A DNA stretch of 64,000 nucleotides from the NCBI GenBank assembly GCA_028279515.1, contig JANQNQ010000013.1, forward strand, positions 166,793 through 230,792, given 5' to 3'. Positions within the stretch are counted from its first letter, which is position 1. Every line of letters begins with the position of its first letter. The DNA comes from Flavobacteriaceae bacterium (GTDB lineage: Bacteria > Bacteroidota > Bacteroidia > Flavobacteriales > Flavobacteriaceae). A model generated the notes under the pieces. The model was not told the DNA's origin and ran no database searches. It saw nothing but the letters and a program-made list of their open reading frames with translations. Shown here piece after piece: positions 1 to 10,130 of the stretch. A program made the translations under genes and the position numbers.

Positions 1-1
1 A

Positions 2-2626
2 GATGCGTTGATCAAGTTGCCTAATGCCGCTAAAGTTGAAATGGGCGGAGAACAAGAAGAACGTGTCTTCGTTGCATTTGATAATTCTAGATTGAAAGAA
101 TACGGGTTGTCGGCTTCTAAACTGCAGCAAAGCATCAGTGCCACAAATATTTTGAATTCGGGCGGACAAATAAATGTCGGAGATGAGCGAATCATTTTAG
201 AGCCAACAGGTAACTTCAATTCAGTAGAAGATATTCGTGAAATGCTAATTCCGGTAGGAAATGGGTCACAACTTGTGAAGCTAGGTGATATCACCAACGT
301 TAGTAAAAGCTATGTGGATCCTCCAACACAGAAAGTTCGCATCAATGGCAAGGATGCCATTTCACTTCATGTTAACCTTAAAAAGAACGCCAATGTAATT
401 GCCCTCGGCGAAGAAGTCGATCAGGTCGTTGCCCAATGGCAACAATTGCTGCCGGTAGGTTTAGAATTGACCAGAGTATCTTCTTTAGATACTTATATAG
501 ATTTCAAGGTAAGTGACTTCATATCTAACTTGATGCAGTCAATTGGCATTGTGTTAGCCGTGATGCTAATATTTTTGGGCATTCGAACGGGTTTTGTGAT
601 TGCTAGTTTGATACCAATTGTGACCATCATGACATTGATGATCATGGGGGTGATCGACATGGGATTGAATCAGGTTACCCTGGCAGCATTGATCATGGCG
701 TTGGGAATGTTAGTTGACAATGCCATTGTAGTTGCAGAGACTATCATGGTAAAAATGGAACAAGGCATTAAAAAATACGATGCGGCGATACAGGCATTCG
801 CCGAGTTGTGGATGCCACTTCTCATCTCTACACTTACTACTTCGGCAGCATTTTTGGCCTTCTATTTATCACCGACGACCATGGGAGACATTGTAGGGCC
901 GATCTTTGTGGTCATCACTATTGCCTTGATGTCGTCCTGGATCATTGCGCTGACGGTCATTACGATGTTCTGTTATTTATTTTTAAAGGTAAGTCCGAAG
1001 GGAGAAAAGAAACCGAGTTTGGTCGATCGTGTTATCAACGGACTGAAAGTAAAATACAAAGATCTAATTCTTTTTGCCCTGCGGAATAAGTATAAAGTGA
1101 TCATTGGGATTTTAGTGGCTTTTATCGTGTCATTGTATGGTTTTACAATGATACCGTTCATTTTCTTTCCAGACAGTGATCGAAACATGATCACTATCGA
1201 TATCAATCTTCCTGAGGGAAATAAAATTGAACGGACCACCGAAGTGGTGAAAAGTATTGAACAATATATGGCCGACTCTCTACAGGTGAATGATCAGCGA
1301 GTGTCAGGCATCAGTGACTGGTCGTCCTACATAGGAGAAGGTCCAGAATCATATGACCTTGGGTATTCTCCTGATGAAGCCAATTCTAATTATGCCCATA
1401 TTTTGGTGAACACATCTTCCTTTAGCGAAAACAAGAAAATGATTGCCAAGTTAGATGACTTTACATATAATCATTTTCCGAACGCTGATATCAAGGTCGG
1501 AGCATTAGGTGCAGGAGGAAGTGGTACTCCCATCGAGATCAAGGTTTCCGGAAGTGATCCAGATGAACTTTCTAGCATTTCGGAATCTGTAAAACTTCAA
1601 TTATCTGCAATCGCCGGCACGAAAAATGTCAAAGACGATTGGGGGCCTAAGAGTAAGAAGTTCTTGATCAATATTGACCAGAGCCGAGCACAGTCAGCAG
1701 GAATTACGAGTTCAGATATCGCTACGTCGTTGCAAACGGTTCTGGATGGTTTTCAAACAGGAGAATATCGAGAAGATGATAAATCGATACCCATAGTGAT
1801 GCGAAGCGATGCTGGGCAGCAGCAAAGCTTAGCTTCTCTTGAAACTTTGAATGTGTACTCTCAGAATTCTGGTAAGAGTGTGCCTTTATTACAAGTAGCT
1901 ACTATTATCCCGCAATGGCAATATGCAAAGATCAAACGTTTTGACCTTAGACGTACCATCAATATCACCAGTGAATTGCGAGAAGGCGGAAATGCTTCGG
2001 CCATTACTGCCGAAATTACCCCTTGGTTAGAAGCCCAAAGGCAGCAATGGCCAACAGGGTATGTCTATGAGTTTGGCGGTGATGCCAAACAATCTGCTGA
2101 AAGCATGGGGTCAGTGGTTGGTTATTTGCCTATATCAGGTTTTATCATAGTGTTACTGTTAATTATTCAGTTCAACTCCTTCCGTAAGATGGGCATGGTA
2201 GTATTGACCATTCCGTTGGGAATTATTGGTGTGGTCATTGGATTACTGGTCTTCGGGGAAGCTTTTGGCTTTATGCCGTTCTTAGGTGTCATTTCCCTGG
2301 CAGGGATTGTCATCAATAATGCCATCGTTCTTATTGATCGAATGGAAATCGAACAGCGCAGTGGTCGCTCTGATCAAGATGCGGTGATTGCGGCTTGTCT
2401 ACAGCGATTTAGGCCCATTCTGCTGGCAACGTTTACAACAGTATTAGGACTGATTCCGCTGTATGTTTCAGGAGGAGAAATGTGGGAAGGGATGGCCGTT
2501 AGTATTATGGTAGGACTGCTGTTCGGAACGATCATTACCTTACTATTTATTCCTTCGCTATATAGTGCACTTTTCAAGGTGAGTTATAAAGGCTATTCGT
2601 TTAACGAAAAATTATTAGAAGATTAA
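2..2626 (+). CDS. RND efflux transporter permease subunit (5' end cut by window)
   Basis: Inner-membrane proton-driven pump of the AcrB/HAE1-like RND superfamily, which exports drugs or other small molecules with a periplasmic adaptor and an outer-membrane channel. The frame is open from base 2, so the true start lies upstream. Family members have about 1030-1050 residues, so roughly 150-170 N-terminal residues are missing. Visible parts are the porter region, a first block of membrane helices containing MLVDNAIVVAE (Asp codon at 715-717, the expected TM4 proton-relay position), a second large periplasmic loop, and a C-terminal helix block containing IVINNAIVLIDRME. The stop overlaps the next ATG by one base (TAATG), so the channel gene downstream is probably cotranscribed. 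The substrate cannot be told. Adaptor and outer-membrane partners would lie upstream, outside the window. Confidence 0.93.
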   Translation, partial: DALIKLPNAAKVEMGGEQEERVFVAFDNSRLKEYGLSASKLQQSISATNILNSGGQINVGDERIILEPTGNFNSVEDIREMLIPVGNGSQLVKLGDITNVSKSYVDPPTQKVRINGKDAISLHVNLKKNANVIALGEEVDQVVAQWQQLLPVGLELTRVSSLDTYIDFKVSDFISNLMQSIGIVLAVMLIFLGIRTGFVIASLIPIVTIMTLMIMGVIDMGLNQVTLAALIMALGMLVDNAIVVAETIMVKMEQGIKKYDAAIQAFAELWMPLLISTLTTSAAFLAFYLSPTTMGDIVGPIFVVITIALMSSWIIALTVITMFCYLFLKVSPKGEKKPSLVDRVINGLKVKYKDLILFALRNKYKVIIGILVAFIVSLYGFTMIPFIFFPDSDRNMITIDINLPEGNKIERTTEVVKSIEQYMADSLQVNDQRVSGISDWSSYIGEGPESYDLGYSPDEANSNYAHILVNTSSFSENKKMIAKLDDFTYNHFPNADIKVGALGAGGSGTPIEIKVSGSDPDELSSISESVKLQLSAIAGTKNVKDDWGPKSKKFLINIDQSRAQSAGITSSDIATSLQTVLDGFQTGEYREDDKSIPIVMRSDAGQQQSLASLETLNVYSQNSGKSVPLLQVATIIPQWQYAKIKRFDLRRTINITSELREGGNASAITAEITPWLEAQRQQWPTGYVYEFGGDAKQSAESMGSVVGYLPISGFIIVLLLIIQFNSFRKMGMVVLTIPLGIIGVVIGLLVFGEAFGFMPFLGVISLAGIVINNAIVLIDRMEIEQRSGRSDQDAVIAACLQRFRPILLATFTTVLGLIPLYVSGGEMWEGMAVSIMVGLLFGTIITLLFIPSLYSALFKVSYKGYSFNEKLLED

Positions 2627-3282
2627 TGCTTGACAGACTCTATCCCATACGATTTCAGTTGTTCTTCTTTAGTCTAATGGCTATTTTATTTGGCTCATTG
2701 GTGGTTCCAGCATCCTTCTTTGAAGGAATCTTGGCTCCAATTCTCTTTTTGCTGAATTTAATGGCCGGAATTATTCTACTATCCACCAGAAAGAAGATTA
2801 TGTGGTTTTTTGTAGTGTTGTTGGTCATTACAGGAGTAACATCTGGAGCATCTTTTTTTGACAAGGAGGGAATCACGTATTCGTTCGTACGCATGGCCGC
2901 TTACTTTTTATTTTATACGGTAGTGACTGCGGCACTCATAAGGCAGGTCTGGAAAGCGAATAAAATCAGTGAGAATGTTATTCTCGGTCTTATCAGCGGC
3001 TACGTGTCCTTAGGACTCATAGGTTTCTTTATATGCCTCAGTATTGAGATGGCTTACCCAAACTCTTTTCACGGTTTTAATCCTGATGTTTCATCGACTG
3101 ATAATTTGATGTATTTCAGTTACATCACGTTACTTACCATTGGTTATGGTGATATGGCTCCGGCCACGACCTTAGCACGCAAGGCTTCCATCTTGATTGG
3201 ACTTTTGGGTCAAATATATCTAGTGATCCTCACTGCTATTGTAGTAGGCAAGTATATCAATCAAAAAGGAGTGGCTAAATAA
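2626..3282 (+). CDS. Potassium-channel-like membrane protein (Ion_trans_2 pore)
   Basis: A 218-residue integral membrane protein with several hydrophobic helices. A pore loop near the C-terminus contains the K+ selectivity filter TIGYGD (residues 171-176), followed by a last helix. This fits the two-helix-pore bacterial K+ channel fold carried on a longer helical N-terminal region. No RCK/TrkA-N regulatory domain is attached. The start codon overlaps the stop of the upstream RND gene by one base, which suggests translational coupling. The filter makes K+ selectivity likely. Gating and physiological role are unknown, and no functional link to the efflux pump is implied beyond shared transcription. 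Confidence 0.82.
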   Translation: MLDRLYPIRFQLFFFSLMAILFGSLVVPASFFEGILAPILFLLNLMAGIILLSTRKKIMWFFVVLLVITGVTSGASFFDKEGITYSFVRMAAYFLFYTVVTAALIRQVWKANKISENVILGLISGYVSLGLIGFFICLSIEMAYPNSFHGFNPDVSSTDNLMYFSYITLLTIGYGDMAPATTLARKASILIGLLGQIYLVILTAIVVGKYINQKGVAK

Positions 3283-3327
3283 AAAAATAAAAACAAGAAA
3301 ACCCCGACATACTAAATGACATCGAGG
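3281..3327 (-). terminator. Rho-independent terminator of the SusC/SusD locus
   Basis: Read on the minus strand, CCTCGA pairs with TCGGGG (one G-T wobble), with a further CAT/ATG pairing inside. A long T-rich run follows (A-rich on the plus strand at 3281-3301). It lies about 40 bp beyond the SusD stop. The plus-strand reading has no good T-tract, so it mainly serves the minus-strand genes. Confidence 0.55.
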
Positions 3328-3368
3328 CTTTCGGTTTGGTAGTTGTTGATGGAGGCGTTAACCCTTTA

Positions 3369-4862
3369 CTAAAGTGAATTTTGAACCATGTTTGGATTAG
3401 TATCAAGCTCTTCTCTTGGTATTAACCACTGCCAACGACTGTCTCCAGCGGCCACCTCCAAAACATTGCCAGCGAGCGCTGCATTGTGATTGGCTCCGGT
3501 TCGGTCAAGAGGAAGATCTAGTCTTTTCAGATCGTAGAAACGAAAACCTTCTCCCCAAAGTTCAACTCTTCTATGGATCATGATTTCTTCGATCAGGTCA
3601 TCTCCAGTGTTCGTAGATAACATATACTCATCATCTCTGGTTGAAATTAGATCATATAAAACTTGAGCAGCCAAAGCATCGTTTCCTTGGTGTGCATTGG
3701 CCTCGGCTTCTATGAGGTACATTTCTGCTGCTCGCATATGGGGAACATCGACACGACTGTCCGCATTGCTTACGGCAATAAACTTTTGACTGGTATAGGG
3801 TCTTCGTTGATGCGAACCCAATAGAGATACGCCAGCAGGAAGATTCAAGTGTTCTCCGGTCGGGTCGAACAGTGTTTTTCTTACATCGGTATCTGAAATC
3901 ATATCATATAATCTAGAGTTTATCGATGCTGGATTTCCTCGAACCGCAGATGAGCTAAAATTTCGAGACATGTATCCGCCAAAAGACCCAAAGCGATCGT
4001 TTTGATCCTCTTGGATCTGGCTAGCCCACATGAATTCAGGGTTTGTCTCAGACATAATTTGAAATCCGTTGGCATAGGTTTCTTGATCCATAGGAGTAAA
4101 ATTTGCTCGGGCTGCCTGAGCCATTTGGGCAGCTAGTGACCAGTTTCCTTGTGTTAGGGCTACTCTTGCCTTGAGTCCTTGTGCTACAGATTTGTTGAGG
4201 TGGGATTTGTTTTCTCTTGAATAGCCGTCAAGTAAATTAATAGCTAGATCAAGATCTTCATTGATAGCCTCATAAACTTCTTCTACTGTGCTTCTTGCCA
4301 ACTGTTCTTCGAGTTCGCTTTTTTTGATAGGTACGCCCAGTTGAGAATTATTTCCCCCTGGGACATAGCGTTGCGCATATAGTTGGACAAGTTGATAGTG
4401 ACTCCATGCTCGGTAAGCCAATGCCTGCCCTATAATAATATCTTTTTCTTCTTGAGGTCCATCAGCATTCTCTATCCCATTGATGAGTACGTTGGCATTG
4501 GCAATAATGATGTAATATGCTCGCCAAGGAAATTTGACCCAAGCGTCGGTGTCGTTGTGATTGGCGGTCCATTGATAGCAGCGGTCAAACCATGTATTTC
4601 GGTGAACCACTTGATCTTCACCCAGACGATCTAACAGGATGTAGTGACCTCCAATACCCGCATTACCTTGGCGGCCATCCCATCGTTCGTATAGGGACCG
4701 GTGAATTCCATTTAGCACGGCAAAACCGTTCGTTGTGGTTTTCACGGCTTCACTTGCGGCAACTTGATCCGTGGGTACGGTCTCTAGAAAGTCATCATTG
4801 CATGCTCCTAAGAAAAATAGCATGAATGCAATCGTTGGTATGAGTGTTTTTCTTTTCATCAT
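3369..4862 (-). CDS. SusD/RagB-family nutrient-binding outer-membrane lipoprotein
   Basis: A 497-residue SusD-like protein, the surface glycan-binding lid that pairs with a SusC TonB-dependent transporter. The N-terminus is a lipoprotein signal with lipobox FLGAC (Cys21). The mature start CNDDFLETVPTDQV is typical of SusD. TPR-like helical content and a C-terminal motif ending LIPREELDTNPNMVQNS, as in RagB/SusD C-termini, are visible. The ATG abuts the stop of the upstream SusC gene (TAAATGATG), so the two are translationally coupled. With the GH18 chitinase further upstream on the same strand, a chitin-derived or related amino-sugar ligand is plausible, but this is inferred from context only. 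Confidence 0.93.
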   Translation of the reverse strand: MMKRKTLIPTIAFMLFFLGACNDDFLETVPTDQVAASEAVKTTTNGFAVLNGIHRSLYERWDGRQGNAGIGGHYILLDRLGEDQVVHRNTWFDRCYQWTANHNDTDAWVKFPWRAYYIIIANANVLINGIENADGPQEEKDIIIGQALAYRAWSHYQLVQLYAQRYVPGGNNSQLGVPIKKSELEEQLARSTVEEVYEAINEDLDLAINLLDGYSRENKSHLNKSVAQGLKARVALTQGNWSLAAQMAQAARANFTPMDQETYANGFQIMSETNPEFMWASQIQEDQNDRFGSFGGYMSRNFSSSAVRGNPASINSRLYDMISDTDVRKTLFDPTGEHLNLPAGVSLLGSHQRRPYTSQKFIAVSNADSRVDVPHMRAAEMYLIEAEANAHQGNDALAAQVLYDLISTRDDEYMLSTNTGDDLIEEIMIHRRVELWGEGFRFYDLKRLDLPLDRTGANHNAALAGNVLEVAAGDSRWQWLIPREELDTNPNMVQNSL

Positions 4863-7800
4863 TTACAGTTTTGCGTTTAATCCAAAGGTTACAATTCTAG
4901 CAGGGGTATATACATTGGAAGTATTCCCATTAAAGCTCTGTTGAAAGTTGAGCCCTTTTCGTGCGGTAATCGCGAAGATATTTTCGGCACTTACGTATAA
5001 TCTCAGCCCTGTTAGCCCAAAATTATCAATGGCAGAGCCATCGAAATCATAGGCGATGTTGGCGCTTCTCATATTTAGGAAGGAAGCATCCAAAAGCCAT
5101 CGGTCAGAAGTGCCATCCCATTGATTAGACATACCAGCGTCCATCCTAGGCACATTGGTAATGTCTCCGGGTTGTTGCCAACGTTTCGATATATCTGCAT
5201 GCTTCGCTTCTCCGTACTCTCCACTTGACATGATTCCTCGATAGTTGTAGTCTAAAGTCTTTCCGCCAATTTGATAGGTGAATAGCGTTGAGAACGAGAA
5301 GTTTTTATATCTGATTTCAGTGTTGAAAGATCCTGTTAGGTCGGGGATAGCGGATCCCGCATAATGAAATTTTGCGTTGTTTCTGAAAGGAGTCACAGCG
5401 ACTCCGTTGATCATCCGAACATTGGAAGCATCTGGGTCTTCAGCTACATACAGTCCTGAACCGTCGGCAGGATCGACCCCGTACCAATCTCTCAACCAGT
5501 AGTCAAAAAGTCCTTTACCAACGGTTAGTTTCTTTGTACCATTGATGATCTCTTCCTGTACAAGTTCGGTGAATTTGTTCTGCAAGGTAGAAGCGTTTAT
5601 TTGGAAGGTCCAGAACAAATCCTCTTTTTTGATGATATCGTAACCAAGACTTACTTCAATTCCTCTATTGTAAAGGGTGCCGATATTTTCAAATTTATCA
5701 TCTGCTCCATCTGATAAAGCAACAGGGACCTCAAAGATTAGGTTTTGAGATTCTTTATTGTAATATTCTACCGAACCTCTAAGTCTATCGAATAATCCAA
5801 ATTCTAAAGCAACGTCAAAGTTAGCACTGGTTTCCCATTCTAGTCCAGACGCTCCTAAGCTTGATCTTTGTATGCCAGGTTCTGCTTGATTGTTATTGTC
5901 CAAAGCAAACGTAGCGAGATGCGGATAGTACCCAATGCCACGGCTATTGCCAAGTTCGCCATATGAACTTCTTAGTTTAAGTTGGTCAATCCATGTCGCT
6001 TCAGATAGGAAGTTTTCTCTATTTATGCTCCATGAAGCCCCAACAGACCAAAAGGTTCCCCATCGACGATCCTCAGCAAAACGAGAAGTTCCATCGGTTC
6101 GAATGGAGCCACTCAAAAAATACTTTCCAGCATAGTTATAGTTGAGTCTACCGAAATAACTTTCTTCCTCTAAGACATTTTTCTCAGAGGTCAGGTCGGC
6201 AGTGGTGACAAAGTTGACCAGTTCTAAATTTCCATCAGCAATTTGCACCGTTCGAGTACCATTCAGATCATCGAGTACCAATTCTTGACTTTCATGACCT
6301 AGTAATACCTCAAAGTTGTGATCGTCAATGCTTTTGTTATAGGAGAGAAGTTGGTTAAAGCCGGTTGTTGCAACTTTTGAATATCCTTTATATCCAAGTC
6401 CATCAGGAGCCCCATCGCCAATGACCCTATTCCAGAAGAAAGTATTGTATGTATTTACTTCTTCGTAACTGAAGTTTGCCCTTAAATTCAACCCTTTCGC
6501 AAGTTTGATATCTGCATAGGCTTTAGCATTTAAGGCGGTTCTTTCATCGAGATTAACGTCTAATTTGCGTTCTACCACGGTATGCCTCCCTGAACTGGCT
6601 GCCGAAGGTCTGTTGTCATCCAAGTCGTAGACTGGATTTCCGTTTTCATCCAGTATCAGAGCTCCAGTTACCGGATCATGTGCGTGAATCGGATAAATGG
6701 GGCCGATTTGACGTGTAAACCTAAACGGGTTTCTAAAACTGCTATTCCCGCCAATATTTGATTGATTGATCTCTGATCTGTTTCCGGCAATATTGGCGCC
6801 TAAGGTCAACCAAGAGTTTGCTTCGTAGTTGAGATTCACTCTAGCTGTAATTCGTTCAAAATCAGAATTGATCAAATAGCCTGTTTCATTAAGATATCCT
6901 ATGGATGCGAAATAGTCTGTTGAACCGCTCTTTCCTTGATAGGTGAGGTCTACGTTTCTGCGAACACCTGTTCGAGTGATGGCATCTTCCCAATCGAAAT
7001 CATTATAGCGTAAGGAAGCGTTGGGGTGCAACCTTCCGTCTAGTCCTACTATTTGATCATTCGGTACACTGAAAGGATTATATCCCAATACCGAGAAAAT
7101 ATTGTCACTTGCCGATTGATTGGCATCGGCTAATTCTTGAGCAGTGCTGTTTCCTGGCACCGCTATTGAATTTCGAAGCGATTCCCACATAATTGGATAG
7201 TAATCAAAGGCATCGATTCGATCGTACTCAGGAATGAACCTTCCTGTGACTCCGGTAGAGACATCAATAGTTACTTGCCCTTTTTGCGTTTTTCCTCGTT
7301 TGGTGGTAACCAAAATAACGCCATTGGTCGCCTTGTTTCCATAGAGCGCTGTAGAAGCAGCGTCCTTTAGGATGGTAATACTTTCGATGTCGTTGGGATT
7401 TATGTTGCTTAATTGTCCGTTAAGCGGGATTCCGTCAACAACATATAAAGGGTCGTTCGATGCATTGAACGAACCGAAACCCCTGATTCGAATGCTTTGC
7501 CCAGAACCGGGTTGCCCTCCTGCTGAAGTTGCCACAACTCCTGGAGAAGAACCTTCGATGGCAGTTGAAAGATTGGTGATGGGCCGCTTTTCGAGCTCTG
7601 CGCTAGAAATTTGAGTGACAGCACCGGTGATGGCTTCTTTTCTGGATGTTCCGTAAGCTACAACAACAACCTCTTCTAGTGACTCAGCATCTTCGACCAT
7701 TTGGATATCAATGGTATTTGAAGCTCCTATGGTACGTTCGATGGTTTGTTGCCCCAAATATGAAAATACCAAAACTTGTCCTTGGCTTGCGCGTATGGAA

Positions 7801-7982
7801 TAATTGCCGTCAAAGTCGGTTTGCACACCTTGTGAACTCCCTTTGATAATCACATTGACGCCTGGTAGGGGCACACCCGAATTGTCAGTGACGGTGCCAC
7901 TTACAGTCTTTTCTTGGGCATATGCAATCGCAGAGATGCATAGCAATAATCCAAAAAATAAAAAGTACTTTCTTACCCTCAT
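4863..7982 (-). CDS. SusC/RagA-family TonB-dependent outer-membrane transporter
   Basis: A 1039-residue TonB-linked outer-membrane protein that imports oligomers across the outer membrane with its SusD partner. The order is: signal peptide (about residues 1-22, cleavage after AYA), carboxypeptidase-regulatory-like N-terminal domain (EKTVSGTVTDNSGVPLPGVNV onward), a plug domain beginning near VVVAYGTSRKEAITG with the signature DPLYVVDGIPL, then a 22-strand-type barrel. The length is normal for the family. The ATG at 7982 is followed directly by the signal peptide. No anti-sigma/sigma pair or hybrid two-component regulator is adjacent, so regulation is not visible. The substrate is inferred only from the neighbouring chitinase. 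Confidence 0.94.
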   Translation of the reverse strand: MRVRKYFLFFGLLLCISAIAYAQEKTVSGTVTDNSGVPLPGVNVIIKGSSQGVQTDFDGNYSIRASQGQVLVFSYLGQQTIERTIGASNTIDIQMVEDAESLEEVVVVAYGTSRKEAITGAVTQISSAELEKRPITNLSTAIEGSSPGVVATSAGGQPGSGQSIRIRGFGSFNASNDPLYVVDGIPLNGQLSNINPNDIESITILKDAASTALYGNKATNGVILVTTKRGKTQKGQVTIDVSTGVTGRFIPEYDRIDAFDYYPIMWESLRNSIAVPGNSTAQELADANQSASDNIFSVLGYNPFSVPNDQIVGLDGRLHPNASLRYNDFDWEDAITRTGVRRNVDLTYQGKSGSTDYFASIGYLNETGYLINSDFERITARVNLNYEANSWLTLGANIAGNRSEINQSNIGGNSSFRNPFRFTRQIGPIYPIHAHDPVTGALILDENGNPVYDLDDNRPSAASSGRHTVVERKLDVNLDERTALNAKAYADIKLAKGLNLRANFSYEEVNTYNTFFWNRVIGDGAPDGLGYKGYSKVATTGFNQLLSYNKSIDDHNFEVLLGHESQELVLDDLNGTRTVQIADGNLELVNFVTTADLTSEKNVLEEESYFGRLNYNYAGKYFLSGSIRTDGTSRFAEDRRWGTFWSVGASWSINRENFLSEATWIDQLKLRSSYGELGNSRGIGYYPHLATFALDNNNQAEPGIQRSSLGASGLEWETSANFDVALEFGLFDRLRGSVEYYNKESQNLIFEVPVALSDGADDKFENIGTLYNRGIEVSLGYDIIKKEDLFWTFQINASTLQNKFTELVQEEIINGTKKLTVGKGLFDYWLRDWYGVDPADGSGLYVAEDPDASNVRMINGVAVTPFRNNAKFHYAGSAIPDLTGSFNTEIRYKNFSFSTLFTYQIGGKTLDYNYRGIMSSGEYGEAKHADISKRWQQPGDITNVPRMDAGMSNQWDGTSDRWLLDASFLNMRSANIAYDFDGSAIDNFGLTGLRLYVSAENIFAITARKGLNFQQSFNGNTSNVYTPARIVTFGLNAKL

Positions 7983-8208
7983 AAATTGATATTTGGTTTG
8001 TTAATTAATAGATTCGTTAGTGCTAAACACTGCAACCAAAACTAGAGTCTAAATGAGGGGAAGTAAGATGTGAAGTAATAAGTGGGAGTGGTGCCGAAAT
8101 AACTGCAAGTTAAAACCGAATAAGTGGGGTGGGATAATGTTGAATGTTGGATGCTGAATTTTGAATGACCCAGTTGATGGGTTTGTTCTGTTAACCCAAT
8201 ACTCAAAG

Positions 8209-8240
8209 AAAAAGCCCCTCGATTACTCAAGAGGCTTTTT
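8209..8240 (-). terminator. Terminator between chitinase gene and susC
   Basis: The inverted repeat AAAAAGCC..CTC / GAGGCTTTTT has a two-base bulge and ends in a T-run on either strand. It lies about 25 bp beyond the chitinase stop. It implies that the chitinase and the downstream SusC/SusD pair are at least partly separate transcription units. Confidence 0.65.
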
Positions 8241-8264
8241 CATAGATGAGGTAGGAATCACAAA

Positions 8265-10130
8265 TTAATTACATGTTCCGATGGTTTTCCACCAATGTTC
8301 ACCACTACCGGGGGTTACCCAAAGTGGTCCAACCTGTGCTTCGTATAGCACACCTTGATAGATGGCACGGTCGCCTGCGTTGTATATCGTTGGATATGCT
8401 TGCCATTGGGGAGCATTACTACAGTCAGTATCACCTCCACCTCCGGTAGACCCTTCGACCGTGATGGATATAATCGATGACGTCGTGGTGCTTCCGTCAT
8501 TGTCAGTAGCACGCGCCGTTAGACTGTAAGCGCCAGCGGCAGCAGTATTCCAGGTATAGGTATAGGGACTTGTAGTGTCTTCTCCTAGTTTAGTGTTTCC
8601 ACTATAAAATTCTACCACGGTCACGGTACCGTCACTGTCAGAAGCCGTTGCCGTAAGGGTGACGGTATCTCCTTCATTGAACACCGCATTGTTAGTTGGT
8701 GCTGTCAGGGATACTGAAGGTGCTGTGTTTCCAGATCCACCGCCACCAGAACAATCTTCAACAAATTCCCAAGGTTGTCCGTTACCAGTGCTATTTGGTG
8801 GTACATTCCCTTGCGTCCACCATTTGGCACGATATAGTTTTTGTTCGTAGATAGCTTCTTGTCCGCCAGTATATGCCGTCGAAGCAGACCATTGAGGAGC
8901 GTTGTCACAGCCAGTGCTGGAGCCACCTCCACCGCCTCCGTCACCACCACCAGAGTAGGGAGATTCAGGGTAGTCTTCGGCATTGGCAATGGCTGTAGCT
9001 TCTGATACACCATTCAAGACTTGACTAGCGATATGCAAATACCCGTATGCAGATGATGATGAATTGCCCAGTAACATTTGCCAGATCATGATACCATCAG
9101 TAGTGCTGTTGCCGGCGATATGACTAGAAAGGCCAGCCATGGTCTGGTAGGTGTAGGTGTAATACGGTCCCCAAGGTTCGTTGGGGTAGTGTGTACCCGC
9201 GGCTATGGCAAATCCGTATTGATCCGCATAATATTTGTAAGCATCGTACATAATGGATCGGTTAGTGGCGGCTCCTGTGTTATAGCCTTGATAAGCGACG
9301 AGGTCGATTTTGTCCCCCACAGCTTCCATCACTGGAATCATATGCCCTGTAGTGGCAAATCCGAATAAGCTAATGGCTTGGTTAGGAACCGTCGCATTGA
9401 AAAGGTTGGCATCCGATTCCCCAGTTACTTGATTTCGTTTGCTATACGCATAGGGCGAATTAGGGTCATCATTATTGGCTCCGCCAAGAGCACCGACACC
9501 AGCAGGTGCACACGCAAGTAGATATTCTCCTGCGGGCATGATGGCTCTAGAGTTGTTAAAGAAATCGATAAAGCGTTGTACATTGATCGGGTCGCCAATG
9601 GTGGCGAAGCTTCCGTTGGGTTCAAAGTCCCAATCGATACCTTCAAAACCCATGTCGTCTACAAGGTCTTTGATCTGTTGGTACTCGATGTCGTAGGCTG
9701 CGTTGCTACCCCAATAGGTTTCACCACCAACAGAAAGGATTACTTTGATTCCTTTTGATTTTAAAGCGGAAACAGATTCTTTTAAGGTGGCGCCTCCGTA
9801 CGGAGTTTGAATCCCTGTGTCCGAAATGTCTAATGAGCCTTTAACATAGCGTAGGTTAGGTTTGGCAAAGGCAAGAAAAACATGTGTCACGTGCTCCGGA
9901 ATATCTCGCAATTTGGAGCCTTGCCCAGTGGTGGTCCAATTTTCAGACCACGAAGGAAAGTAGCCTAAAATGATGGGTTCGGTAAGATTGCGCTGTGTGG
10001 TGGATCTCGAAGCGAATGTCGGTTCAGTTTCTTGAATGGTTTCTGTTTCAAAAGTATTCTCTTTAGCACAGGAAAATAGGAATAATAGTGGGAGCAGTAG
10101 GACTGCACCCAGGGTTTTGGTTAAGTTCAT
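8265..10130 (-). CDS. Modular GH18 chitinase lipoprotein with two CBM5/12-like modules
   Basis: A 621-residue glycoside hydrolase family 18 protein, predicted to cleave beta-1,4-linked GlcNAc polymers by substrate-assisted catalysis. It carries a lipoprotein signal with lipobox FLFSC (Cys21). The GH18 barrel spans about residues 50-380, with the substrate motif SVGG (about 133-136) and the active-site motif EGIDWDFE (residues 163-170). The catalytic Glu170 and Asp168 are present, but the usual first Asp of DGxDxDxE is Glu163. A Gly-rich linker follows, then a CBM5/12-like module (about 405-460, QWSASTAYTGGQEAIY), an Ig-like domain (about 468-560) and a second CBM5/12-like module at the C-terminus. 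There is no T9SS tail, so it is probably a cell-surface lipoprotein. It lies upstream of SusC/SusD on the same strand, which supports a chitin-type utilisation locus. Confidence 0.9.
   Translation of the reverse strand: MNLTKTLGAVLLLPLLFLFSCAKENTFETETIQETEPTFASRSTTQRNLTEPIILGYFPSWSENWTTTGQGSKLRDIPEHVTHVFLAFAKPNLRYVKGSLDISDTGIQTPYGGATLKESVSALKSKGIKVILSVGGETYWGSNAAYDIEYQQIKDLVDDMGFEGIDWDFEPNGSFATIGDPINVQRFIDFFNNSRAIMPAGEYLLACAPAGVGALGGANNDDPNSPYAYSKRNQVTGESDANLFNATVPNQAISLFGFATTGHMIPVMEAVGDKIDLVAYQGYNTGAATNRSIMYDAYKYYADQYGFAIAAGTHYPNEPWGPYYTYTYQTMAGLSSHIAGNSTTDGIMIWQMLLGNSSSSAYGYLHIASQVLNGVSEATAIANAEDYPESPYSGGGDGGGGGGSSTGCDNAPQWSASTAYTGGQEAIYEQKLYRAKWWTQGNVPPNSTGNGQPWEFVEDCSGGGGSGNTAPSVSLTAPTNNAVFNEGDTVTLTATASDSDGTVTVVEFYSGNTKLGEDTTSPYTYTWNTAAAGAYSLTARATDNDGSTTTSSIISITVEGSTGGGGDTDCSNAPQWQAYPTIYNAGDRAIYQGVLYEAQVGPLWVTPGSGEHWWKTIGTCN

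Noticed and set aside
8..10. TTG at base 8 as start of the RND gene
   Set aside because: The frame is open to base 2, and about 150-170 residues of the family N-terminus are missing. The gene is cut by the window edge.
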